Below, piece by piece: positions 12,465 through 18,779 of a stretch of DNA of 18,953 bases. The stretch lies in contig CAMXNV010000015.1 of NCBI GenBank assembly GCA_947245315.1, positions 1-18,953 on the forward strand, given 5' to 3'. Numbering within the stretch: position 1 is the stretch's first letter; the number at the start of each line of letters is the position of its first letter. A program made the translations under genes and the position numbers. The notes beneath the pieces were generated by a model. The model saw only the letters and a program-made list of their open reading frames with translations. It made no database searches and was not told the origin of the DNA. This stretch comes from an uncultured Oscillibacter sp. (lineage in GTDB: Bacteria > Bacillota > Clostridia > Oscillospirales > Oscillospiraceae).

Positions 12465-13406
12465 TTACGATTTGCTCTTGGGCTCCTCGCTGTCGAAGAC
12501 CGCCTTGGCGCTGGCGGCCAGGCCCGCGAGGCCTTGGAGCTCGCTGGGGATGATAATCTTGGTGGCTTTGCCGTCCGCTACCTTTTGCATGGCTTCCAGG
12601 GCTTTCAGCTTCACCACCTGGTCGTTGGGGGCGGCGGCGTTCAGGAGCTTCAGGGACTCCGCCAGGGCGGTCTGCACTCTGGTGATGGCCTCGGCCTCCG
12701 CTTCGGCCGCCATGATCCGGGCTTGCTTTGCGCCCTCGGCCTGGAGGATGGCCGCTTCCTTGGCCGCTGTGGCCCGGAGGACGGCGGCCTCCTTCTCGCC
12801 CTGGGCTACCAGGACCTGGGACTCCTTCTGGCCCTTGGCCTGGAGGACGGACTCCCGGCGCTCTCGCTCGGCCTTCATCTGCTTCTCCATGGCGTTCTGG
12901 ATGTCCTTGGGCGGGATGATGTTTTTCAGCTCCACCCGGTTGACCTTGATGCCCCAGGGGTCCGTGGCCTCGTCCAGGATGGAGCGCATCCGGGAGTTGA
13001 TGATGTCCCGGCTGGTCAGGGACTGCTCCAGGTCCATGTCGCCGATGATATTCCGGAGGGTGGTGGCCGTCAGGTTCTCAATGGCGCTCATGGGGTGCTC
13101 CACGCCGTAGGTGTAGAGCTTGGGGTCCGTGATCTGGAAATAGATCACCGTATCGATCTGCATGGTGACATTGTCCTTGGTAATGACGGGCTGGGGTGGG
13201 AAGTCCGCCACCTGCTCCTTGAGGGAGACCTTCTTCACAACCCGCATGACGAAGGGGACCTTCACGTGAGGGCCCTGATTCCAGACCGTGTGGAACTGGC
13301 CCAGCCACTCCACTACGTAGGCCCGGGACTGCTGGACGATATGGACATTCGAAATAATCAGGATGACCAGCAGCAGGATGACGACCGAAATGGGAATCCA
13401 AATCAT
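12465..13406 (-). CDS. SPFH/band 7 (stomatin/QmcA-like) membrane protein
   Basis: A 313-residue scaffold protein of the stomatin/prohibitin/flotillin superfamily. An N-terminal membrane helix (about 4-20) precedes the SPFH domain (about 24-190), which includes QGPHVKVPF, ITKDNVTMQIDTVIYFQI, TLRNIIGDMDLEQSLTSR and WGIKVNRVELKNIIPP. A long Ala/Glu/Lys/Gln-rich coiled coil follows (about 190-260), then a short tail. Family members form large rings marking membrane microdomains and often act with NfeD proteins, membrane proteases or stress responses. The ATG at 13406 overlaps the NfeD stop codon (ATGA), so translation is coupled; GGAGG lies 10 nt upstream. The stop codon directly abuts parS, and a terminator follows. 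Confidence 0.92.
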   Translation of the reverse strand: MIWIPISVVILLLVILIISNVHIVQQSRAYVVEWLGQFHTVWNQGPHVKVPFVMRVVKKVSLKEQVADFPPQPVITKDNVTMQIDTVIYFQITDPKLYTYGVEHPMSAIENLTATTLRNIIGDMDLEQSLTSRDIINSRMRSILDEATDPWGIKVNRVELKNIIPPKDIQNAMEKQMKAERERRESVLQAKGQKESQVLVAQGEKEAAVLRATAAKEAAILQAEGAKQARIMAAEAEAEAITRVQTALAESLKLLNAAAPNDQVVKLKALEAMQKVADGKATKIIIPSELQGLAGLAASAKAVFDSEEPKSKS

Positions 13407-13876
13407 GATTTTGCTACCTCCACTTTCTCAGATATATGGACCAGGAGCTTGACGCCCTCGATCTTTTCCACCTTTACCTGGGTGCCCGCGGGGATGACGG
13501 AGCCGTCGTCGCTCCGGGCGGTCCAAGTCTTGCCGTCCACGTAGACGGCGCCGGAGGCCCGCTCGTTGTCCACGGGTTCCGTGACCTTCGCCACCATGCC
13601 CAGGACCCGGTCCAGGTTCGTGGGGATGTGGGGCCGGGTCATGAAGCGCCGGACCAAGGGCCGGGTGACCACCAGGGCCACCGCCGAGACAATGGCGAAG
13701 ACCAGCACCTGGGTGCCCTGGGCGCTCATGCCCCCCAGGGACCAGCCGGTCATGCAGGTGACCAGAGCCGCCAGGGACCCCGCCACGAACCAGATGGAGA
13801 CCATGCCCTCCGTGACCACCTCCGCCACGCCGAAGAGAACAATGGCGCCCAGCCAAAGCCAGATGAAAATATCCAT
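13403..13876 (-). CDS. NfeD-like membrane protein, partner of the SPFH protein
   Basis: 157 residues. The first half has three hydrophobic segments (about 3-18, 23-43, 53-72). A soluble OB-fold domain (about 88-150) follows, with GMVAKVTEPVD, GAVYVDGKTWTARSDDGS and IPAGTQVKVEKIEG, the typical short (1b) NfeD pattern without the N-terminal serine-protease domain of long NfeD. The OB fold is thought to contact the partner SPFH protein. It is first in a two-gene operon, overlapping the next gene by 4 nt. The ATG at 13876 has an ideal AAGGAGG site 6 nt upstream, and an extended -10 promoter lies 40 nt upstream. Confidence 0.9.
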   Translation of the reverse strand: MDIFIWLWLGAIVLFGVAEVVTEGMVSIWFVAGSLAALVTCMTGWSLGGMSAQGTQVLVFAIVSAVALVVTRPLVRRFMTRPHIPTNLDRVLGMVAKVTEPVDNERASGAVYVDGKTWTARSDDGSVIPAGTQVKVEKIEGVKLLVHISEKVEVAKS

Positions 13877-13915
13877 AGTATGCCTCCTTTCAAAGCAGCC
13901 TCAGATTTCAGTTAC

Positions 13916-13924
13916 AGTATAACA
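13916..13924 (-). promoter_or_regulatory. Extended -10 promoter of the NfeD-SPFH operon
   Basis: On the minus strand TGTTATACT (13924-13916) is an extended -10 element (TG-n-TATACT). No strong -35 sits 17 bp upstream. Transcription would start about 30 nt before the NfeD ATG. Confidence 0.55.
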
Positions 13925-14024
13925 GATCTCCGGCGAAAAAAGTATTTCATTTCCGTAACAATTGCGGCGGGGGATTGACTTCTGAAAAACCGGAATCGGA
14001 CATATCCCATTTGAAGACGATCCC

Positions 14025-14087
14025 GTAGGGGCGGCCCCCCTGGGCCGCCCGGCTACCCGGAAACCCGGCGGTTTCAGAGGAAGGGGC
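14025..14087. repeat. Interspersed repeat fragment sharing two modules with the 11669-11977 element
   Basis: The GTAGGGGCGG...GGGCCGCCCGG hairpin (14025-14052) is followed by an AAACCCGGCGGTTTCAGAGGA segment within 14061-14081, both in the order seen at 11786-11849. The CGGACAT...CCC sequence just upstream (13997-14008) resembles the family terminus. It lies between the NfeD promoter and the greA terminator; this 296-bp gap holds no gene that I can support. Confidence 0.6.
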
Positions 14088-14106
14088 CTATAAATAAAGC
14101 CACAGC

Positions 14107-14139
14107 AAAAGCCGGGAACCTCCTCACAGGCTCCCGGCT
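14107..14139 (-). terminator. Terminator of the GreA-type gene
   Basis: On the minus strand AGCCGGGA (14139-14132) pairs with TCCCGGCT (14117-14110), with further pairing inside (GCCT/AGGT). TTTTGCTG follows. It lies about 34 nt past the stop codon. Confidence 0.8.
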
Positions 14140-14172
14140 CTTAATTTGTTCTATGGAAAAGGGAGCCCCCAA

Positions 14173-14676
14173 TCAATAGGCGCTGATCTCCAGGCTCTCG
14201 TCGTCCTCCCCTTTTTCAATCCTGCGGATTTCCACAAAGTACTTCACCGACGGGCTGACAACGACCTCCACCCGGTCCCCTGCCCGGCGGCCCAGGAGGG
14301 CCTTGCCCACCGGGGACTCCTTGCTCACCAGGCCCTTCAGGGCGTCCTGCCGGAGGGTGGTGACAATGCGGACCTCCATCTCCCGCTTGGCCATCTCGTT
14401 GTAGATCGTCACCCGGTCGAAGAGGCCCACGGCGTCCGCCGCCTCCCGGACCTCGATCACCTTCGCCGTGCGGATCATGCGCTCCAGGTAGCGGATGCGG
14501 CTGTCGTTCCGGTTCTTGGCCTGCTTGGCGCATTTGTACTCGTAGTTCTCGCTCAGGTCCCCAAAGGCCCGGGCGGTCTGGACCTCCTCAATCAGCTGGG
14601 GCCGGAGGACCTGAATCCGGTGGTCCAGCTCCTCCTGCATCTTCTTGATGTCCACCGCCGTCAGCTCATCGTACAC
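14173..14676 (-). CDS. greA: GreA/GreB-type transcription elongation factor
   Basis: A 167-residue factor that rescues backtracked RNA polymerase by stimulating transcript cleavage from the secondary channel. The N-terminal half is the coiled-coil hairpin, whose tip FGDLSENYEY carries the acidic Asp40 and Glu43 needed for cleavage. The C-terminal half is the FKBP-like domain (GLFDRVTIYN, then LVSKESPVGKALLGRRAGD). Length is close to the usual ~158. The start is GTG at 14676 with GGAGGAG 7 nt upstream. A consensus sigma-A promoter and a terminator make it a single-gene unit. It could be a paralogue rather than the main GreA, because such genomes often carry more than one. Confidence 0.88.
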   Translation of the reverse strand: MYDELTAVDIKKMQEELDHRIQVLRPQLIEEVQTARAFGDLSENYEYKCAKQAKNRNDSRIRYLERMIRTAKVIEVREAADAVGLFDRVTIYNEMAKREMEVRIVTTLRQDALKGLVSKESPVGKALLGRRAGDRVEVVVSPSVKYFVEIRRIEKGEDDESLEISAY

Positions 14677-14702
14677 GGTTGATCTCCTCCTTTTCTTTTT
14701 CC

Positions 14703-14731
14703 ATCATAGCGCCTCCGGCGGGGTGTGTCAA
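14703..14731 (-). promoter_or_regulatory. Strong sigma-A promoter of the GreA-type gene
   Basis: On the minus strand a perfect TTGACA (14731-14726) is followed after exactly 17 bp by TATGAT (14708-14703). The leader is short, with transcription starting about 20 nt before the GTG. It is the best promoter in the window. Confidence 0.85.
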
Positions 14732-14790
14732 GGGATGCCATATGGGGGGAAGGCCCTGGCTCCTCTCATACCTCCGGGACTGCCGTGGTT

Positions 14791-14886
14791 CCGGGGAATG
14801 GCCCGGTCTAGGGACCGGGCCCCACACTTCTTCTATCGATAGAACACCCTGTGGGGCCTGGTCCCCAGACCAGGCCATTTCCCCGG
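14791..14886. repeat. 96-nt near-perfect palindrome
   Basis: CCGGGGAATGGCC at the left and GGCCATTTCCCCGG at the right are the ends of two ~48-nt arms. The arms stay complementary almost to the centre, TTCTATCGATAGAA (14831-14844). Over the outer ~36 nt they differ by one single-base indel and three substitutions. The CGATAGAACACCCTGTGGGG part (14837-14856) is the inverted form of a module inside the 11669-11977 element. It lies between the divergent greA and spoIIP genes and has no T-tract. Confidence 0.75.
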
Positions 14887-14903
14887 AAGCTGGGCACTCC
14901 ATG

Positions 14904-14934
14904 TAGAAGGCCGGACACGCAGGTCCGCCCCCAC
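14904..14934 (-). repeat. Inverted copy of the GGGGCGGACCT...GTGTCC repeat module
   Basis: Read on the minus strand, this 31-nt stretch matches the modules at 103-132 and 11709-11738 with only a few substitutions (core GGGGCGGACCTGCGTGTCC). With the palindrome before it, it fills most of the 341-bp divergent intergenic region between greA and spoIIP. Confidence 0.65.
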
Positions 14935-14969
14935 ATAAAATCTCCCATGGAGGCGGCCCCTATCCGGGG

Positions 14970-14998
14970 GCATATTTTTCGCCTCCTGGACATAGGTT
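14970..14998 (+). promoter_or_regulatory. Possible sigma-E-type sporulation promoter of spoIIP
   Basis: GCATATTT (14970-14977) fits the sigma-E -35 pattern KHATAnnT. CATAGGTT (14991-14998) matches six of eight positions of the -10 CATACAHT. The spacer is 13 bp, slightly short of the usual 14-15. The leader would be only about 13 nt, with the ribosome site at its 5' end, so the call is tentative. It is supported mainly by the known sigma-E control of spoIIP in Bacillus. Confidence 0.35.
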
Positions 14999-15017
14999 GT
15001 CCCAGAGGTGAGCGAGT

Positions 15018-16223
15018 ATGAAACAAAAGAAATCCCTGGCCGGGGCCCTCCGGCGGCTGGAGGCCGGGCTCCTGGCGGCGGGGACCCTCTGGATCGCCGC
15101 CGTCACCGCGGGGAGCGACACCGCCGCCTCCGCCGCCTCGGCCCTGACGGAGGCGCTGCCGGTGCGCCTCCTCCGCTGGGAGCTGGGGGACCTGCGGCCC
15201 GGGGGGGACGGCCTGTCCCCGGCGGCGGCCCTGACCATCGGCGAGTCCCCCCTGCTGTCCTCGGCCCGGGGGGAGGTGGCCCTGCTCCGGGCCCTGGAGC
15301 GGCAGGAGACCCCCGAGGAGGACGGGGAGACTCAGGCTCCGGTGACGGTGCCAGTGGAGGAGACGCCGGTGGAGCCCGCGGCCCCCCTGGCAAAGGACAA
15401 CGGCGTTCCCGCCAAGACCCTGATTCCCACGGACCCCAGCGGCTACACGGTCTGCGGGCGGGTGTACGTCAGCAATTCCACGGAGCACGCCCTGTCCCCG
15501 GAGGAGGTGCAAAAGCCCTTCGCCGCCTCCCTGGGGGAGGGGGAGGGGCCCCAGGTGCTGATCCTCCACACCCACGGCAGCGAGGCCTACACCCCCGTGC
15601 CGGGGACGGAGATTCTCTGGTCCGGGGACTACCGGACGACGGACTATCGATACAACGTGGTGAAGGTGGGCGACGAGATGGCCGAGGTCCTGGGGGCGGC
15701 GGGGGTGGCCGTCCTCCACGACCGGACGCTGTACGACTACCCCAACTACACCGGGGCCTATGACCGGGCCCTGGCGTCCATCAAGAAGTACCTGGAGCAG
15801 TACCCCTCCATCCGCTTCGTCCTGGACGTCCACCGGGACGCCATTGAGGACGGCCAGGGGAACCAGTACAAGGCGGTCTCGGAGATTGAGGGGGTGGGCG
15901 TCCCGGCCCAGATGTCCCTGGTGATGGGCAGTGACGGCAGCGGGCTGGAGCACCCGGACTGGATGGAGAACCTGCGCCTGGCGGCGGCGGTGCAGCAGGA
16001 CGTGCTGGAGCACTATCCCACGCTGATGCGCCCCGTGCTGCTGCGGAACTCCCGGTACAACCAGCACGCCACCACCGGGTCCCTGCTGCTGGAGGTAGGG
16101 GCCGCCGGGAACTCGCCGGAGGAGGCGGTGCTGGCGGGGAGGCTCTTCGCGGAGCGCTTCGCGGCGGTGCTGCTGGAGAAGGGGACCGGGCCGGGCCGCG
16201 CGGAGGAGGAAGAGGGGGCTTGA
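15018..16223 (+). CDS. spoIIP: Stage II sporulation protein P (peptidoglycan amidase/endopeptidase)
   Basis: 401 residues. In B. subtilis SpoIIP works with SpoIID and SpoIIM to hydrolyse septal peptidoglycan and drive engulfment of the forespore. A membrane anchor (about 15-31) precedes a variable Pro/Glu-rich linker (about 95-130). The catalytic domain (about 140-385) has LILHTHGSEAYTP (181-193), YNVVKVGDEMAEVL, FVLDVHRDA (267-275), AQMSLVMG, NRYNQH-like RNSRYNQH (343-350) and LLLEVGA (356-362). His184, Glu189, His272 and Glu359 are the likely zinc or catalytic residues by family position. Length is typical. The ATG at 15018 has AGAGGTGA upstream. The gene stands alone here, not beside gpr as in Bacillus. 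It marks the organism as a spore-former. Confidence 0.93.
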   Translation: MKQKKSLAGALRRLEAGLLAAGTLWIAAVTAGSDTAASAASALTEALPVRLLRWELGDLRPGGDGLSPAAALTIGESPLLSSARGEVALLRALERQETPEEDGETQAPVTVPVEETPVEPAAPLAKDNGVPAKTLIPTDPSGYTVCGRVYVSNSTEHALSPEEVQKPFAASLGEGEGPQVLILHTHGSEAYTPVPGTEILWSGDYRTTDYRYNVVKVGDEMAEVLGAAGVAVLHDRTLYDYPNYTGAYDRALASIKKYLEQYPSIRFVLDVHRDAIEDGQGNQYKAVSEIEGVGVPAQMSLVMGSDGSGLEHPDWMENLRLAAAVQQDVLEHYPTLMRPVLLRNSRYNQHATTGSLLLEVGAAGNSPEEAVLAGRLFAERFAAVLLEKGTGPGRAEEEEGA

Positions 16224-16296
16224 GCCCTGGGCCGCGGCGGGCGCCCGGGATGAGAACTGTTTGATATTTTTAAAGTATGGGTTGCAATTATTTCGC

Positions 16297-16325
16297 TTTA
16301 CAAATAAATGCCCCGGTGCTATGAT
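16297..16325 (+). promoter_or_regulatory. Sigma-A promoter of the GNAT gene
   Basis: TTTACA (16297-16302) and TATGAT (16320-16325) are 17 bp apart, each one base off consensus. A GGGCGGCGGGCATCGCCCG hairpin lies in the ~50-nt leader (from 16340). The promoter also argues against the upstream in-frame ATG at 16308, which would fall inside it. Confidence 0.75.
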
Positions 16326-16382
16326 TACCCGCAGAACAGGGCGGCGGGCATCGCCCGTGCCCAAGGAAAGGATCGAAGCACC

Positions 16383-16886
16383 ATGACTACACTTGAATTG
16401 GCGGCGGCGGAATACGCCGGGGAATACTATGACATTCTCCAGATGGGCCGGAGCTTTCAGCAGGAGCAGGGCTTTACGCAGTGGACGGAGGAGTATCCCA
16501 CGCTGGAAACCGTCCGGGAAGACATCCGGGCGGGGAAAGGATATGCTCTGATGGCGGAGGGCAGGATTGCCGGATATATGTGCATTGACTTTGACGGCGA
16601 ACCGGCCTATGACCAGATCGAGGGGGCCTGGAGAGCGGAGGGGCCCTATGCCGTTGTTCACCGGATGGCCTTTCATTCCGCTTACCGGGGGATGGGGCTG
16701 ACGGGGGACGCCTTCCGCTTGATTGAAGAGCTCTGCAAGCGGAGGGGAGTCTCTATGATCCGCGTGGACACGGATTTCCCAAACCGGCGTATGCAGCGGA
16801 TCCTGCTGAAAAACGGGTATGTGAATTGCGGCACGATTGTCTTTCAGGGTGGGGCGAAGCTGGCCTACGATAAGCTGCTTTCGTAA
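16383..16886 (+). CDS. GNAT-family N-acetyltransferase
   Basis: 167 residues with the GNAT fold pattern. The acetyl-CoA loop is YRGMGLTGDA (101-110), within the strand-loop-helix VVHRMAFHSAYRGMG. A C-terminal block, DFPNRRMQRILLKNGYVNCG, is typical of RimI-like and general GNAT proteins. A WTEEYPTLETVREDI segment near the N-terminus is common in clostridial members. Substrate unknown: protein N-termini, amino acids, polyamines or antibiotics are all possible. I chose ATG 16383, preceded by AAGGAAAGG at 10-18 nt, over the longer frame from 16308, because the latter starts inside the promoter. The region from about 16231 to 16886 is less G+C-rich than its neighbours, hinting at transfer. A strong terminator follows at 17012. 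Confidence 0.85.
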   Translation: MTTLELAAAEYAGEYYDILQMGRSFQQEQGFTQWTEEYPTLETVREDIRAGKGYALMAEGRIAGYMCIDFDGEPAYDQIEGAWRAEGPYAVVHRMAFHSAYRGMGLTGDAFRLIEELCKRRGVSMIRVDTDFPNRRMQRILLKNGYVNCGTIVFQGGAKLAYDKLLS

Positions 16887-17011
16887 GGCGGGCCCGGCTC
16901 CTCGCAAGGGCCGGGGGCGGCGGCGTTCGAGACGAACTCGCGCCGGGCGCTCCGAGGCGGCGTTTCGGGAGAGGGTTCGGGCCCCTTTTTGCGGCGCTGA
17001 AAAGGGGCGCA

Positions 17012-17046
17012 GGCTGTTATCCAGGGTTTGGATAACAGCCTTTTTT
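17012..17046 (+). terminator. Strong terminator between the GNAT and arginine deiminase genes
   Basis: GGCTGTTATCCA (17012-17023) pairs perfectly with TGGATAACAGCC (17029-17040) around a GGGTT loop, followed by TTTTTT (17041-17046). The 125 bp before it hold only GC-rich inverted repeats. Confidence 0.92.
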
Positions 17047-17150
17047 CTTTACCAGTACAGGCTGGTAATTTTCCCCGCCGCGCATGAAATGGGAAAAATC
17101 AGAAACCCTAACAACACCCAACGATTTGAACGCAAAAGGAGTGAGCCCAC

Positions 17151-18377
17151 ATGGAAACAGGAATCCATAATACCTCCGAGATCGGGCGGCTGAAAAAGGT
17201 CCTGCTCCACCGCCCGGGGCAGGAGCTGGAAAACCTGATGCCCGAGTATCTGGAGCGGCTGCTGTTCGACGACATCCCCTATCTCCGGGAGGCCCAGAAG
17301 GAGCACGACGCCTTTGCCGAGTGCCTCCGCCAGCAGGGCGTGGAGGTGGTTTACCTCACGGAGCTGGTGGTGAACTCCATCACCAGCGACGAGGTCCGCA
17401 AGGAGCTGGTGGTCCAGTTCCTGGACGAGGCGGGCATCCGGGACCAGCGGAGCCGGGTGCTCCTGGGGGAGTATCTGGGGAAGATGCCGGACAAGCAGAT
17501 GGTGGCCACCATGATGGCGGGGGTGCGGAAGAGCCAGCTCCTGGGGGAGAGCGAGAAGCTGGCGGACCTCCTCAGCTCCGCCGGGGACGGGTATCCCTTC
17601 GTGGTGGACCCCATGCCCAACCTGTATTTCACCCGGGACCCCTTCGCCACCATCGGCACCGGCGTGTCCATCCACAAGATGCTGACGGAGACGCGAAACC
17701 GGGAGACCCTGTTCGGCAAGTTCATCTTTGAGCACAACCCGGAGTACAAGCACACGCCCCGGTGGTACGACCGGGGGGAGGTCTCCTCCCTGGAGGGCGG
17801 GGACATCCTGATTCTAAGCCCGGAGGTCTTGGCGGTGGGCATTTCCCAGCGGACGAAGGGGGACTCCATCGACACTCTGGCGGAGACCATCCTGACCTAT
17901 CCCGCTACGAAGTTCAAGAAGGTCCTGGCCTTCAACATTCCCAAGAGCCGGTCCTTCATGCACCTGGACACGGTGTTCACCATGGTGGACCGGGACAAGT
18001 TCACGGTGCACCCCAACATTCTCTCCAGCATCACGGTGTTCGTGATGGAGCTGGACGAGAACCAGAAGATGAAGATCGCCCAGGAGGACGGCCGTCTGGA
18101 GGACATTTTGAAGGAGCACCTGGGCTTGGACCACGTGACGCTGATCGAGTGCGGCCGGGGCAGCGAGGTAGACGCGGCCCGGGAGCAGTGGAATGACGGC
18201 AGCAACACCCTGGCCATCGGCCCCGGGGAGGTGGTGGTCTACTCGCGGAACTATGTGACCAACCGCTCCCTGGAGGAGGCGGGGATCAAGGTGCACACCA
18301 TTCCCAGCGCGGAGCTGAGCCGCGGGCGGGGAGGCCCCCGCTGCATGAGTATGCCTCTCTGGCGAGAGGATCCTTAA
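17151..18377 (+). CDS. arcA: Arginine deiminase
   Basis: A 408-residue cytosolic enzyme of the guanidino-group-modifying superfamily that hydrolyses L-arginine to citrulline and ammonia. All active-site residues expected from the Pseudomonas enzyme are present: Asp163 in FTRDP, Glu215 and Asp218 in EGGD, His271 and Asp273 in HLDT, and nucleophile Cys398 in CMSMP. N-terminal IGRLKKVLLHRPG and LSRGRGGPRCMSMP are characteristic. Length is the family norm. The ATG at 17151 has AAAGGAG 9 nt upstream. It follows a strong terminator, and the ~100-bp gap shows no clear -35/-10 pair, though a short ACCAG/CTGGT dyad (17051-17066) could be regulatory. arcB, arcC and arcD are not in the 576 bp that follow, which are repeats, so any energy-yielding pathway must be completed elsewhere. 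Confidence 0.96.
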   Translation: METGIHNTSEIGRLKKVLLHRPGQELENLMPEYLERLLFDDIPYLREAQKEHDAFAECLRQQGVEVVYLTELVVNSITSDEVRKELVVQFLDEAGIRDQRSRVLLGEYLGKMPDKQMVATMMAGVRKSQLLGESEKLADLLSSAGDGYPFVVDPMPNLYFTRDPFATIGTGVSIHKMLTETRNRETLFGKFIFEHNPEYKHTPRWYDRGEVSSLEGGDILILSPEVLAVGISQRTKGDSIDTLAETILTYPATKFKKVLAFNIPKSRSFMHLDTVFTMVDRDKFTVHPNILSSITVFVMELDENQKMKIAQEDGRLEDILKEHLGLDHVTLIECGRGSEVDAAREQWNDGSNTLAIGPGEVVVYSRNYVTNRSLEEAGIKVHTIPSAELSRGRGGPRCMSMPLWREDP

Positions 18378-18401
18378 GCTTTCCACGGTGGGGGAGTGAA
18401 G

Positions 18402-18565
18402 CCCTCTCCGTCACGGCTACGCCGTGCCACCTCTCCCAAAGAGAGAGGCAAGGGGGGGTGACGGTGGGACGGACTGCTTTCTTTGGAAGCAGTGAGGGCC
18501 AAACGTCACCCCCACTTGGCTCCCCCTTTGGGGGAGCTGTCTGGCCGGAGGCCAGACTGAGAGGG
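18402..18565. repeat. Composite inverted-repeat element downstream of arcA
   Basis: Two related ~50-nt units face each other: unit A 18402-18451 (+) and unit B 18516-18565 (-). Each has CCCTCTC-n-GTC, a short hairpin, and CTC-y-CCCAAAG-r-G-r-GAG as a second hairpin. The spacer between them is itself a hairpin, GGGGGTGACG (18454-18463) with CGTCACCCCC (18504-18513), holding an inner ACTGCTT/AAGCAGT stem (18473-18479/18487-18493). It could act as a terminator for arcA through fold-back, but it has no T-tract. No gene is evident. Confidence 0.7.
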
Positions 18566-18629
18566 CTCCCACCCAGCCGATTCAAGCACTAGGATGACGG
18601 AAGGACAAAGGGGCGGCCCTGCGGGGGAA

Positions 18630-18683
18630 CTCCCTCAGTCAGCGCCGGAGGCGCTGCCAGCTCCCTCAGAGAGGGAGCCTTGG
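18630..18683 (+). repeat. Third unit (C) of the hairpin repeat family
   Basis: It has the same layout as units A and B: CTCCCTCAGTC, hairpin AGCGCC-GGA-GGCGCT (18641-18655), GCCAGCTCCCTC, then AGAGGGAGCCTTGG. The hairpin arms differ from those of A and B but remain fully paired. Confidence 0.7.
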
Positions 18684-18734
18684 GGCTCCGTGTTTTCGGA
18701 GTATCTGTGTTTTGGAGGAATAGGCCGCACCTCA

Positions 18735-18761
18735 AAGCCTCCCTCAAAGAGGGAGCCTTGG
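18735..18761 (+). repeat. Partial fourth unit (D) of the hairpin repeat family
   Basis: AAGCCTCCCTCAAAGAGGGA and the following GCCTTGGG repeat the second half of unit C, without the first hairpin. GGTTTTTGCTT follows, so this copy could act as a terminator for plus-strand transcripts. Confidence 0.55.
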
Positions 18762-18779
18762 GTTTTTGCTTAGCCGATT

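Noticed and set aside
16308..16382. 25-codon N-terminal extension of the GNAT protein
   Set aside because: The ATG at 16308 lies within the -35/-10 promoter interval, and the extension has no family similarity. ATG 16383 has a ribosome site.
17051..17066. ARG box upstream of arcA
   Set aside because: ACCAG/CTGGT is a short dyad, but it does not match the ARG-box pattern well enough to name it.
18402..18761. CRISPR-like array after arcA
   Set aside because: The units are not direct repeats at regular spacing, two face each other, and there are no unique spacers or cas genes.
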